From Collimonas arenae (GTDB lineage Bacteria; Pseudomonadota; Gammaproteobacteria; Burkholderiales; Burkholderiaceae_D), in NCBI RefSeq assembly GCF_000786695.1, contig NZ_CP009962.1, forward strand, positions 992,001 through 1,056,000: a stretch of 64,000 nucleotides of DNA, written 5' to 3'. Shown here one piece after another: positions 18,067 through 27,209 of the stretch. The notes beneath the pieces were generated by a model. The model did no database searches. It was not told the origin of the DNA and saw nothing but the letters and a program-made list of their open reading frames with translations. The translations under genes were made by a program, and so were the position numbers. Within the stretch, counting starts at the first letter, position 1; every line of letters begins with the position of its first letter.

Positions 18067-19074
18067 ATGATACAGACCAGTCAGCGCGTATTGTTTATTG
18101 CGCCTAGTTTTTTTGGATATGAAAAAGAGATTCAAGTAGAATTGAGGGCCGCGGGGTATGAAGTCGACTGGTATGACGACAGGCCGTCATCTACATCATT
18201 TATGAAAGCGATAATACGCTTTTGTCCCGAGCTAGTAACCAAAATAGTCAATGAGTATTTTGATAAAATTGTGACGCGAGCTACTCAGGTTGCTTATAGT
18301 GTTGTATTTGTTGTCAAAGGTGAAGCGCTCCCTGCCGGAAAAATTTTATCTTTAAAAGCCGCTTTGCCAAATGCAAAATTTCTGTACTACACGTGGGATT
18401 CTTTGAAAAATTTCAAGAACAGCCATGAAAAATTGCAATACTTTGATAAAGTGTACAGTTTTGACCGCTTTGACTCCATCGGTAATGAGAAAATCAAACA
18501 TCTTCCGTTATTTTATTCTCGCGCGTATGAGTTGGTCGGAGAATTAAGCCAATTAAATGCGAAAGCCGAAATTGATCTATTATTTCTCGGATCTATACAT
18601 TCAGATCGTTACTCTGTTGTACAAAGATTATGGGCCGTGACGAGAGATCTCGTGCCTGATATTCGTCTTTATGCACATTTTTTTTATCAAAGCAAATGGG
18701 TTTTCGCAGTAAGGAAAATATTTGACCGGCAATTTAGGCCGATTCCTTGGCATGATGTGAAATGGAATTCGTTGAATTTCTCTCATACACTGGAATTAAT
18801 TGGGCGCAGCAAAATCTTGGTGGATATACATCACCCGGGGCAGACAGGATTAACGATGCGTACGATCGAGTGTCTGGGGGCGAGGAAAAAATTGATTACG
18901 ACAAATCCTGATGTGGAAAATTATGATTTCTACAATCCCAATAATATTCTTGTAGTTGATAGATTGACTCCGGTGATACCTGGCAATTTTTTGCTCACTG
19001 TTTTCTGCCCTGTAAATGAAGAAATCTACAGAAAATACAGTTTGCGTGAATGGATAGCGGAAATATTTTCCTGA
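18067..19074 (+). CDS. Putative glycosyltransferase, CgeB/GT4-like
   Basis: 335 aa soluble protein, 5 bases after the acetyltransferase gene. The N-terminal half has the Rossmann-like start RVLFIAPSFFGYEKEIQVELRA in part, and FLYYTWDSLKNF. The C-terminal half holds a GT-B-like donor region with GLTMRTIECLGARKKLITT and a following DVENYDFYNPNNILVV, as in CgeB-type and GT4-like proteins. I do not recognise a specific family member. A second glycosyltransferase is needed for an O-unit, so sugar transfer is the natural reading, but donor and acceptor are unknown. Confidence 0.55.
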   Translation: MIQTSQRVLFIAPSFFGYEKEIQVELRAAGYEVDWYDDRPSSTSFMKAIIRFCPELVTKIVNEYFDKIVTRATQVAYSVVFVVKGEALPAGKILSLKAALPNAKFLYYTWDSLKNFKNSHEKLQYFDKVYSFDRFDSIGNEKIKHLPLFYSRAYELVGELSQLNAKAEIDLLFLGSIHSDRYSVVQRLWAVTRDLVPDIRLYAHFFYQSKWVFAVRKIFDRQFRPIPWHDVKWNSLNFSHTLELIGRSKILVDIHHPGQTGLTMRTIECLGARKKLITTNPDVENYDFYNPNNILVVDRLTPVIPGNFLLTVFCPVNEEIYRKYSLREWIAEIFS

Positions 19075-19089
19075 AGGACTCGGCAGCAA

Positions 19090-19650
19090 ATGAAAAGATT
19101 TTTTGATTTAATATTGGCCTTGATTGCCTCAATAATGTTAATTATACCTATAGCTATTACTGCTTTATTGGTAAAATTTACATCAGCAGGTCCTGTTATT
19201 TACTGGTCGGACCGTGTCGGGCGCAACAACAAAATCTTTAAAATGCCGAAATTTCGCACCATGCGTACGAATACACCGGCAGTTGCAACACATTTGTTAC
19301 CCGATCCTAAAAAATTTCTTACGCCGGTTGGATCTTTTTTACGTAAATCGAGTCTTGATGAATTACCTCAATTGTGGAGCATAATTATCGGCGATATGAG
19401 TTTTGTCGGTCCTAGGCCTGCGTTGTTCAATCAGAATGATTTGATCGCAATGAGAACAGAGCAAGGCGTCGATCAATTATTACCTGGATTGACGGGATGG
19501 GCACAAATCAATGGGCGAGATGAGCTGCCAATTCCTGAGAAAGTTAAACTGGATGTGGACTATCTTCGTCAACAATCATTTTTTCTCGATATAAAAATTA
19601 TTTATCTCACGTTTTTAAAAGTCGTTCGTAGAGATGGTATTACTCACTGA
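19090..19650 (+). CDS. Monotopic phosphoglycosyl transferase (undecaprenyl-phosphate sugar-1-phosphate transferase)
   Basis: 186 aa protein of the small PglC/WcaJ-C-terminal type, which starts O-unit assembly by moving a sugar-1-phosphate onto undecaprenyl phosphate. One N-terminal re-entrant hydrophobic helix (residues 4-28) is followed by the family signatures KMPKFRTMR, LRKSSLDELPQLW with the catalytic Asp-Glu pair, and MSFVGPRPAL. PGLTGWAQINGRDELP closes the catalytic domain. Paired with the downstream WbpM-like dehydratase, a QuiNAc/FucNAc-type initiating sugar is plausible but not shown. Confidence 0.88.
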   Translation: MKRFFDLILALIASIMLIIPIAITALLVKFTSAGPVIYWSDRVGRNNKIFKMPKFRTMRTNTPAVATHLLPDPKKFLTPVGSFLRKSSLDELPQLWSIIIGDMSFVGPRPALFNQNDLIAMRTEQGVDQLLPGLTGWAQINGRDELPIPEKVKLDVDYLRQQSFFLDIKIIYLTFLKVVRRDGITH

Positions 19651-19728
19651 TAACCAATGAAAAATCTGAGATTTGATAGAAAAAAATGTTGTGACTTTCT
19701 TATAGTGGCAACTAACTAAATTATCGAC

Positions 19729-21663
19729 ATGATTTCTTTTTTAAGCTTATCCCGTTTTCAAAAGCAGGTGATTGCAGCATCGGCAGACCTTGTTATGCTG
19801 CCGTTGACATTTTGCCTGGCTATATGGCTGCGTCACGACGGACTTAGTAGTTGGTTGTTACATCAATACGGTCTGTTGATAGTGATGGCGCCTTTAATAT
19901 CTATCCCTATTTTCATCAAGTTGGGGCTGTATCGTGCCGTTGTTCGTTTCATAGATCACAAGATTGTATATGTCGTAGTGCTTGGCGTAACACTGTCAGT
20001 AATTACTTTGGGGGCACTTGGAACATTTACACAGACGGCAGGTTATTCTCGTGCAGTTTTTGGTATCTATTGGGTCAGTGCGATCTTGTATGTGGCCGCA
20101 AGCCGTTTTTTGGCAAGAGGATATTTGCTGCGGATCAGTGGCGCTACTGGCGCCGTGCCAGTAGTAATTTATGGCGCAGGTCAGGCTGGTTCGCAACTTG
20201 CAAGTGCGCTCCGCGTCGGGAACGAATATTTACCGGTAGCATTTGTAGATGATAAAAAAGAATTGCACAGGGCAACTATTGCCGGAATAAAAGTTTTCTC
20301 GGCAAATGATTTGCCAGGCTTGATCGCGCGATACAACCTTAAAGAGGTGTTGTTGGCGATGCCCTCCGTCAGCAAGTTGCAGCAGAAACATATTCTTGAT
20401 CAGCTTGAGCCTCTCAAAGTTAAAATTAAAGTAACTCCGCCAATCAAGAGTTTGATCAACGGTGAATTGCGTGTTCAGGATATTCGTGAGGTCGAGATAG
20501 AGGATTTGCTGGGGCGGGATCCAGTGGAGCCCAATCCGGAATTAATTTCTGCCTGTATCGTAAATAAATCGGTCTTGGTCACTGGCGCAGGGGGTTCAAT
20601 TGGTTCCGAGTTGTGCCGCCAAATTATTCGGCAGCGGCCATCTCGACTGATTTTGCTTGAAATGTCTGAGTTTGGTCTGTATGCAATTGAGCAGGAACTG
20701 AGCGAGTTGCAACGAAGCCTTGGTCTAAGCATTGAATTGTTACCGTTCCTTGGTTCAGTGCTAGAAACGGAAAAATGTACGCGCATCATGCGTACGTTTT
20801 CGGTAGAAACCGTGTACCACGCAGCCGCTTATAAGCATGTACCATTAGTTGAGCACAATCCGATTGAAGGCATCCGGAATAATGTGTTTGGTACACTGAG
20901 CGTAGCTAAGGCAGCCTTGCAAGCTGGTGTTAAATCCTTCGTATTAATTTCCACCGACAAAGCAGTTCGCCCAACCAACGTGATGGGCTCGACTAAGCGT
21001 TTTGCCGAGCTGATATTGCAAGCGTTCTCCCGCGTGCAAGTCAAAGGCGCATCAAAAACGCGGTTCTGCATGGTCCGTTTTGGTAACGTACTCGGGTCGT
21101 CCGGTTCGGTGGTGCCGTTGTTCCGCAAACAGATTATGGCAGGCGGCCCTATTACTCTTACTCACCCGGAAATCACGCGTTATTTCATGACCATACCGGA
21201 AGCAGCTCAGTTGGTGCTGCAGGCTGGGGCAATGGGGCAGGGAGGCGATGTATTCGTGTTGGACATGGGCGATCCCGTAAAGATCATCGACCTGGCAACA
21301 AGAATGGTGCATTTAAGCGGATTGGAAGTGCTATCGGATCTGTCGCCGGATGGCACGATTGAAATCAACCATGTGGGTTTGCGTCCGGGAGAAAAGCTGT
21401 ATGAAGAGCTCTTAATTGGTGAAAATGTCGAAGGTACCGAACACCCTTTGATCATGCGCGCGCAGGAAGTCGAGATTCCTTGGGCGATCCTTGAGGATTT
21501 ACTCAGCAAACTGGATGATTCATGTAACAGATTTGCTTATGAAGAGGTGCGTGAGTTATTGCTACGCACGGTCGCCGAATATTCGCCGCAATGTGGAATT
21601 GAAGATTTCATATGGCGCGCAAAGCATCGCTTATCAAAGATAAGTGATACAACATTGCATTAA
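19729..21663 (+). CDS. WbpM/CapD/FlaA1-type nucleoside-diphosphate-sugar dehydratase
   Basis: 644 aa membrane-anchored SDR. Four or five hydrophobic helices occupy about residues 15-135, a first Rossmann-like domain follows (VPVVIYGAGQAGSQLA), and the catalytic domain starts near residue 283 with VTGAGGSIGSELCRQI. The catalytic Tyr of ordinary SDRs is replaced by Met419 with Lys423 (NVMGSTK), as in WbpM. This family makes UDP-4-keto-6-deoxy-GlcNAc for QuiNAc, FucNAc or bacillosamine. Late motifs LRPGEKLYEELL are intact. It closes the O-antigen cluster. Confidence 0.9.
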   Translation: MISFLSLSRFQKQVIAASADLVMLPLTFCLAIWLRHDGLSSWLLHQYGLLIVMAPLISIPIFIKLGLYRAVVRFIDHKIVYVVVLGVTLSVITLGALGTFTQTAGYSRAVFGIYWVSAILYVAASRFLARGYLLRISGATGAVPVVIYGAGQAGSQLASALRVGNEYLPVAFVDDKKELHRATIAGIKVFSANDLPGLIARYNLKEVLLAMPSVSKLQQKHILDQLEPLKVKIKVTPPIKSLINGELRVQDIREVEIEDLLGRDPVEPNPELISACIVNKSVLVTGAGGSIGSELCRQIIRQRPSRLILLEMSEFGLYAIEQELSELQRSLGLSIELLPFLGSVLETEKCTRIMRTFSVETVYHAAAYKHVPLVEHNPIEGIRNNVFGTLSVAKAALQAGVKSFVLISTDKAVRPTNVMGSTKRFAELILQAFSRVQVKGASKTRFCMVRFGNVLGSSGSVVPLFRKQIMAGGPITLTHPEITRYFMTIPEAAQLVLQAGAMGQGGDVFVLDMGDPVKIIDLATRMVHLSGLEVLSDLSPDGTIEINHVGLRPGEKLYEELLIGENVEGTEHPLIMRAQEVEIPWAILEDLLSKLDDSCNRFAYEEVRELLLRTVAEYSPQCGIEDFIWRAKHRLSKISDTTLH

Positions 21664-21708
21664 TTTATCGATTTTTATTAAAATTGAATTTCCTTTATCG
21701 GGGGGCGT

Positions 21709-22029
21709 ATGGATTTATCTGGATTATCAGTTGGTGAGCTGCGTGCGTTACAGGATCAGGTCAAACAAGCCTTGAAAGATCGGGAACACCAGGAGCAAAC
21801 CAAGGCACGCGAGCAAATCCTGGCGATTGCACAAAGTGCAGGCATTTCTCTGCAAGATTTACTCGGTGCACAATCCCGTGGCAAAGGCGCGACCTCCAAA
21901 GCCAAAGTGGCGGTGCGCTATCGGCATCCATTAGATGCTACGTTGCAATGGACCGGCCGTGGCCGTCAGCCTAAATGGGTGCAGGATTGGGTCGCATCGG
22001 GACAGTCTTTAGACGCAGTGCGCGTATAG
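21709..22029 (+). CDS. H-NS family nucleoid-associated protein
   Basis: 106 aa. The N-terminus (LSVGELRALQDQVKQALKDRE) is a coiled-coil oligomerisation segment. The C-terminus has the H-NS DNA-binding signature YRHPLDATLQWTGRGRQPKWV, with the minor-groove hook TGRGRQP. The ATG is preceded by a purine-rich GGGGGG ribosome-binding site. It stands directly after a low-GC O-antigen cluster, a type of DNA that H-NS proteins usually bind and silence. That it acts on this cluster is inference. Confidence 0.9.
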   Translation: MDLSGLSVGELRALQDQVKQALKDREHQEQTKAREQILAIAQSAGISLQDLLGAQSRGKGATSKAKVAVRYRHPLDATLQWTGRGRQPKWVQDWVASGQSLDAVRV

Positions 22030-22226
22030 CCGCCGCATAACGACGTCGTGTCCTGTAGTTGAGGGTTGCGACGACGTAGTAGTTAATCTCAGGAACCGAA
22101 GGCGTGCGCTGAAGTTCGGCGGACGTCTTGTGGTTTGGTTTCGCGCCTCATCATTGATGGTGCCAGCGCGTGGGCAACACGTTCGGCGCTTTCTGCTATG
22201 CACCGCGATATTTCCATCAAAAAATT

Positions 22227-23615
22227 ATGCTCCCACTCTCTAAATCGATATTCAAGGCCTACGACATTCGCGGTGTAGTAGGCGTCACCCTGGATGCTGG
22301 GATCGCTCGTCAAATCGGTCGGGCATTTGGTAGTGCCGCTTGCGCCAAAGGCGAGTCCACTGTGATTATCGGCCGCGATGGACGCCTCTCCGGCCTTGAA
22401 CTTGTCACCGCCTTGGCTACCGGTTTGCAGGATGCCGGTGTGGACGTGGTGGATCTTGGCGTAGTGGTAACGCCGATGGTTTATTTTGCCACTCACGTAT
22501 TGGGTGCACAGTCCGGCATCATGGTTACAGGCAGTCATAATCCTCCCGATTACAACGGCTTCAAGATGGTGCTTGCCGGTGAAGCGATTTATGGTGAAGC
22601 CATCCAGCAGCTATATCAAGCCGTCGCAAACGGCAGTGCCAAGCCTACTATGGTAGTGCCTAGCGGTAGCTATCGTCAGCACGACATCAAAGATGCTTAT
22701 CTGCAGCGGATCGTCAGCGATACACACCTGGTGCGGCCGATGAAGATCGTGGCCGATTGCGGCAACGGCGTCGCCGGCGCTTTTGCCGGTGAACTGTATC
22801 GTGCGCTTGGTTGTGAGGTGGATGAGTTGTTCTGCGAGGTGGATGGTACTTTTCCTAACCATCATCCCGATCCCGCGCATCCCGAAAACCTGCAAGATGT
22901 GATTCGTGCCTTGAAGAATTCCGATGCTGAAATCGGATTGGCGTTCGATGGCGACGGCGATCGCCTGGGGGTTGTCACCAAGGATGGTCAGATCATCTAT
23001 CCGGATCGTCAATTGATGCTGTTTGCAGCAGATGTATTGACGCGCAATCAGGGTAAAGAGATTCTGTATGACGTCAAATGCACGCGCCATCTTGCGCCGT
23101 GGATCGCCGAGCATGGCGGCAAACCGCTGATGTGGAAAACTGGCCATTCGCTGGTGAAGGCCAAGATGCGTGAAACAGCTGCGCCGCTGGGCGGCGAAAT
23201 GAGTGGGCATATTTTCTTCAAGGACCGCTGGTATGGCTTTGACGATGGCTTGTATGCCGGTGCGCGCTTGCTGGAATTGCTCAGCAGGGAAGCGAATCCG
23301 TCTGCGGTACTGAACGCGTTGCCGCAATCATCCAGTACACCGGAGCTGCACTTGAAACTGGAAGAGGGGGAGAATTTTGGCTTGATTGAGAAATTGCAAG
23401 CTGAGGCAAAATTTCCAGGATCTGACGACATCATCAAGATCGATGGCTTACGGGTTGAATATGCAGACGGCTTCGGTCTGGCTCGGTCTTCCAATACCAC
23501 GCCGGTGGTCGTGATGCGCTTCGAAGCTGAGTCCGAGCAAGCGCTGTTACGTATTCAGGCTGAATTCAAGCGCGTGATTCTGGCTGCCAAGCCGGATGCT
23601 GCGCTTCCCTTTTAA
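22227..23615 (+). CDS. algC: Phosphomannomutase/phosphoglucomutase (AlgC/ManB type)
   Basis: 462 aa alpha-D-phosphohexomutase. The start at 22227 (MLPLSKSIFKAYDIRG) matches homologues; an upstream GTG at 22170 is rejected because the added residues have no family similarity. The phosphoserine is Ser103 in TGSHNPPDYNGFK, the Mg site is Asp241-Asp243-Asp245 (FDGDGDRLG), and GGEMSGHIFF is the sugar-binding loop. It interconverts hexose 1- and 6-phosphates for GDP-mannose and dTDP/UDP-glucose supply to LPS. Specificity between mannose and glucose forms cannot be decided by eye. Confidence 0.9.
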   Translation: MLPLSKSIFKAYDIRGVVGVTLDAGIARQIGRAFGSAACAKGESTVIIGRDGRLSGLELVTALATGLQDAGVDVVDLGVVVTPMVYFATHVLGAQSGIMVTGSHNPPDYNGFKMVLAGEAIYGEAIQQLYQAVANGSAKPTMVVPSGSYRQHDIKDAYLQRIVSDTHLVRPMKIVADCGNGVAGAFAGELYRALGCEVDELFCEVDGTFPNHHPDPAHPENLQDVIRALKNSDAEIGLAFDGDGDRLGVVTKDGQIIYPDRQLMLFAADVLTRNQGKEILYDVKCTRHLAPWIAEHGGKPLMWKTGHSLVKAKMRETAAPLGGEMSGHIFFKDRWYGFDDGLYAGARLLELLSREANPSAVLNALPQSSSTPELHLKLEEGENFGLIEKLQAEAKFPGSDDIIKIDGLRVEYADGFGLARSSNTTPVVVMRFEAESEQALLRIQAEFKRVILAAKPDAALPF

Positions 23616-23639
23616 TTTATTCCTGTCGATGGTTCCGGT

Positions 23640-24626
23640 TTGAATATTCTGATCGTCCGCGTCTCCTCTCTGGGAGACGTGGTGCATAACATGCCAATGG
23701 TGTCGGATATCCGTCGTCACTATTCAGGCGCCAATATCGACTGGGTAGTTGAGGAGGGCTACAGCGGACTGGTGCGCATGAATCCCGATGTACGGCGTAT
23801 CATTCCAATTGCTTTGCGTCGTTGGCGCAAGAATTTGCTGTCGAGTGCGATACGGAGGGAAATCACCAGTTTTATGCAGCAACTCAAGCTGGATACCTAC
23901 GATGTCGTGTTCGATACCCAAGGCTTGCTGAAAACCAGCATAGTGATGCGTATGGCTCGTCTGGCTCCCGGCGGGCAGCGGGTGGGGCTAGCCAATGCCA
24001 CCGAAGGTTCCGGTTACGAACCGCTGTCGCGTATATTTCACACCAAGAGCGTTCAGGTAGGCCTGCATACCCATGCCGTACTACGCGCACGCGAGGTGGC
24101 TGCGGCAGCGCTGAATTACAACGTTGGGGGGGCTGTCGATTTCAACATGCGCATGCCCGATATAGAACCTTCGCAATCGCCTGCATGGTTGCAGGCTGAA
24201 CCTTATGCGGTTTTTTTCCACGGCACGGCCCGTGCGGAAAAGAGATGGCCGTCTTCGAACTGGATAGAAATCGCCAGATTGTTGGCCGGACGCGGGATGA
24301 CAGTATTGCTGCCTTGGGGGAGCGAGAGCGAGAGGCTTATTGCAGAGCAGATGGCTAGCCAGATGATCAATGCGAGGGTGCTACCCAAATTGTCGTTAAT
24401 GGAGGCGATGCTGCTGGCCCGGCGCGCTGCGCTGGTTGTGGGGGTTGACACTGGCCTTACTCATATTGCTGCTGCCTTTGAGCGCCCGACGATCGAGTTG
24501 TACTGCGATTCTCCTCGCTGGAAGACAGAAGGAAACTGGTCCTCGAAAATTATCAATTTGGGTGACGAGGGAACGCCGCCAGCCGTGAGCGCTGTCGCGC
24601 AGGCGATCGATATGTTATTGGTATGA
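23640..24626 (+). CDS. waaC: Lipopolysaccharide heptosyltransferase I
   Basis: 328 aa GT9 enzyme that adds the first L-glycero-D-manno-heptose to Kdo2-lipid A. NILIVRVSSLGDVVHNMPMVSDIRR is the characteristic WaaC N-terminus, with the SxGDVVH motif of GT9. WVVEEGYSGLV, FHGTARAEKRWPSSNW and VGVDTGLTHIAAAFERPTIELY cover the donor-binding half. The start is the TTG at 23640; the nearby ATG at 23629 is out of frame. It follows the phosphohexomutase by 24 bases and is convergent with the next operon. Confidence 0.92.
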   Translation: MNILIVRVSSLGDVVHNMPMVSDIRRHYSGANIDWVVEEGYSGLVRMNPDVRRIIPIALRRWRKNLLSSAIRREITSFMQQLKLDTYDVVFDTQGLLKTSIVMRMARLAPGGQRVGLANATEGSGYEPLSRIFHTKSVQVGLHTHAVLRAREVAAAALNYNVGGAVDFNMRMPDIEPSQSPAWLQAEPYAVFFHGTARAEKRWPSSNWIEIARLLAGRGMTVLLPWGSESERLIAEQMASQMINARVLPKLSLMEAMLLARRAALVVGVDTGLTHIAAAFERPTIELYCDSPRWKTEGNWSSKIINLGDEGTPPAVSAVAQAIDMLLV

Positions 24627-24645
24627 ATTTAGGTGTACGGATTGA

Positions 24646-25446
24646 TTATTTTCGGACTACCGCCACCAAGTTCAGAGATGGTTGCGCATTTTGGGTAATC
24701 GTTATATCTGTGTCGTCAAAGTTGAATTGTTTCTTTACGCCTGCTGGCTGACGCTTTTTCTTCAAAGCATGTATCACATTCAATAATTTCATCCTTAGAA
24801 ACCTTGGTACAAACGGCAGTGTAAATGGCAACGTTATCCATTTTATTTTTGCACAGCGGCTAAGCTCGATCTCAATCACATCTTTGCGTCCGCTCATGTG
24901 CAGAATGTCTACTTCCTGGAAAATAGGTTCCAGAGATTTTTTAAGTGAGCTTGTACTGTATTCACGAATGTGCCAGCGATTCCATGGAGCTTGCCACGGT
25001 AGTAGGCGTGTGCTGCGGTCCGGAGTTACCAGAATTAATTGTCCCCCGGGTTTAAGAACCCGGCGGATTTCCAAAAGATAGTGCGCGGTCTTTTGAATAT
25101 GCTCGAAAACCTGGAATGAAAGCACCGTATCAAATGACTGATCTGGAAACGGCAGTCGACTATCTGGTGCGCAGCAATGGAAAGCGATGTTATACGCTGC
25201 ATAGTGCTCTTGCGCATAGGCGATCGCATCTTCGGCCACATCAACTGCGTCAACATGAATGGCATTCCGGGATATTCGCGCAGAGCCGTAGCCGCTGCCG
25301 CAGCCGTAGTCCAGCACACGCTTATCTTTGGTAAATTTTTCAGCAAAATTGTAGGTGGCGATATGCATCGCGTAGATGACATAATCTTCGATCGAAGAGT
25401 CGTAGTGCTCAAGGATCATTCTTTCGCCGGTGGGTTCGAGATTCAT
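24646..25446 (-). CDS. SAM-dependent methyltransferase (class I)
   Basis: 266 aa protein with methyltransferase motif I VLDYGCGSGYGSARIS near residues 40-55, an acidic VDAVDVAEDAIAYA (post I) and motif II/III FDTVLSFQVFEHIQKTAHYL. The core is of the Methyltransf_11 type seen with glycan and lipid biosynthesis genes. It is the last gene of a seven-gene minus-strand operon, 21 bases after the membrane protein. The substrate is unknown; sugar or lipid methylation is suggested only by context. Confidence 0.8.
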   Translation of the reverse strand: MNLEPTGERMILEHYDSSIEDYVIYAMHIATYNFAEKFTKDKRVLDYGCGSGYGSARISRNAIHVDAVDVAEDAIAYAQEHYAAYNIAFHCCAPDSRLPFPDQSFDTVLSFQVFEHIQKTAHYLLEIRRVLKPGGQLILVTPDRSTRLLPWQAPWNRWHIREYSTSSLKKSLEPIFQEVDILHMSGRKDVIEIELSRCAKIKWITLPFTLPFVPRFLRMKLLNVIHALKKKRQPAGVKKQFNFDDTDITITQNAQPSLNLVAVVRK

Positions 25447-25467
25447 GGTGTCGTATGCAAATAGAAA

Positions 25468-26415
25468 TTAGATGAACTGCTTCGTACGTCGCGAAAATAT
25501 GAGCATGAGATAAGCGAATAGAAAGCAAATACTGTCGCCCAATATGGTCACCAGGCGAAAGCCGACAATCACAAGAAGAGCGCTTGATCCGGGGTAGCTG
25601 GGAGTGAGCATACCGAGCATGAGCACTTCGCGGACGCCTAAGCCAGCAGGCGCACCCGGCGTGAAAAAACCGGCAACCCATGCCAGTGCAAAACTGGCCA
25701 GCAGCAACATAAAGTCGTGTTTCATTTCCGGTAGCAATACCGTCACCATGACAAAGATCCCTGCGCCAATCGTGACGTAATTCAAACTATAGGCACCAAA
25801 TGCCTGAAACAATGTTGGTAGTCGTGGCAACATCCCTTCAAACGTAGAGTTGTTTGCCGGAGCTAGCCATTTTAACAAGCGCGGCGCCAAAGGGCGGTAC
25901 AACAGCAACGTTAGAAGTAGTAAGCCGATTAGTACAGGTATAAAAACTGTTTGGTGCGCGGAGCTGAAGTTAGCCAGGCCAGCCTGTGAAAAAAAAGCAC
26001 CTGTGGAGCCAACAATCAGTGCAGCGAGCAATGCGAGCAAGGTTTCTGAAAATACTGTTATAAAAAAGGGCCGTAATGTGATGCCGCGTGCCATTGACAT
26101 TGCGGCGCGTCCGATGTGCTGTCCGACATTTCCTGGCAAATATTTGGCTATCTGGGTTACTCCCATGATCATTGATAATTCACGCCATGGACGAGCGTAG
26201 CCAATATCCGCGAGCATGCGTTTCCATGCCCAGGCACTTACCGGAATGATGGTGGCATAGAGCAGCGCCGCGATCACAATGCTGCCAAGTACCGGAGCTG
26301 TCAAATGTCGCGATATGTCTTTCATGGTCAACGTCTTGAACGTATATCCCATGAAAGCTACGATTGTCACCAAGCCTATCAACAAGCCTAGCGCACGATA
26401 GACCTTCTTCAGCAT
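25468..26415 (-). CDS. UPF0104 / lysylphosphatidylglycerol-synthase-TM-type membrane protein
   Basis: 315 aa polytopic protein with about 8 hydrophobic helices, starting with VYRALGLLIGLVTIVAFMG. The segment MGVTQIAKYLPGNVGQHIGRA carries the PGxVG pattern of the family related to the flippase domain of MprF. Such proteins sit in glycolipid and polysaccharide operons and are suspected lipid flippases or glycosyltransferase partners. Its start overlaps the upstream methyltransferase stop by 7 bases. Confidence 0.75.
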   Translation of the reverse strand: MLKKVYRALGLLIGLVTIVAFMGYTFKTLTMKDISRHLTAPVLGSIVIAALLYATIIPVSAWAWKRMLADIGYARPWRELSMIMGVTQIAKYLPGNVGQHIGRAAMSMARGITLRPFFITVFSETLLALLAALIVGSTGAFFSQAGLANFSSAHQTVFIPVLIGLLLLTLLLYRPLAPRLLKWLAPANNSTFEGMLPRLPTLFQAFGAYSLNYVTIGAGIFVMVTVLLPEMKHDFMLLLASFALAWVAGFFTPGAPAGLGVREVLMLGMLTPSYPGSSALLVIVGFRLVTILGDSICFLFAYLMLIFSRRTKQFI

Positions 26416-27209
26416 CGGCGTCTGGCTCTGACGACGTAGCCACTACCCAGGTCTTGGTTTATAAAGAGACTCTGTATGGCGGAAAATAGCCCAAGAGTCC
26501 ATTTTCCTGGCAGAGAACGCAGCAAGGGATAAAGTGCCATATGCGGTTTGCGGTCAGTGCCGCTTCGATCATTATTTTGCTTGCGGTTGGCATCGTCGTT
26601 CTGTGCTTTATTATAAATGCGACGAGCATAGATAGGCGCGCTGATCCATTCGGTGAAGTTGGTTAATGGAAATCCATAGCACTCGAATACTTCCACTTCC
26701 AGACCGGAATTTTCTAACAACATAATGAATGAACTGCGTTCATAGCGCCTGAAATGTCCTGCCCATTTATCGCCGGCGCGCCACAATTTCATATGGGCTG
26801 GCACGGACAGCAATAAATGGCCATCGGGTTTTATCCACGATATCCACTGGGCTAACGCTTGCTGATCATGCTCTATATGCTCCAGTACGTCAAAAGCGCA
26901 TAGCACGTCGAAACAATTCTTCCAGTCAGGATTGGGGGAGGCATGCAGCGGTATGTTTTGAGCAAATTTATGGATCATGGACGTCGACAACGCGCGTGCA
27001 TCTGCGGACATTTCCAATGCTTCGCATTGGAAACCCTTTTGGGCCAATTCAACCAGCAGGGCCGCCGCGCCCGAGCCAATTTCAATTAGACTTCCTGTCG
27101 GGATCTTGTCCATCAGCCGGCGAATTCGCGCCCGCCTCATCAGATAACGGGGTGCCGGAACCCAACCAAGTTCAGGTATTGCCGGTCCAAGTACGGGATC
27201 AATCATCAT
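26409..27209 (-). CDS. SAM-dependent methyltransferase (class I)
   Basis: 266 aa from the ATG at 27209 (MMIDPVLGPAIPELGWVP). An upstream in-frame ATG at 27278 would overlap the glycosyltransferase by 80 bases, while 27209 overlaps by 11, so the shorter form is chosen. Motif I is LIEIGSGAAALLVELA, followed by CEALEMSADA and DVLCAFDVLEHIEHD, a Methyltransf_11/23-type core. It differs clearly from the other methyltransferase of this operon, so two methylation steps may be involved. Confidence 0.75.
   Translation of the reverse strand: MMIDPVLGPAIPELGWVPAPRYLMRRARIRRLMDKIPTGSLIEIGSGAAALLVELAQKGFQCEALEMSADARALSTSMIHKFAQNIPLHASPNPDWKNCFDVLCAFDVLEHIEHDQQALAQWISWIKPDGHLLLSVPAHMKLWRAGDKWAGHFRRYERSSFIMLLENSGLEVEVFECYGFPLTNFTEWISAPIYARRIYNKAQNDDANRKQNNDRSGTDRKPHMALYPLLRSLPGKWTLGLFSAIQSLFINQDLGSGYVVRARRRC

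Noticed and set aside
22089..22538. Minus-strand ORF crossing the gap before the phosphohexomutase gene
   Set aside because: It overlaps the start of a gene with firm motifs and its translation has no similarity I can recognise.
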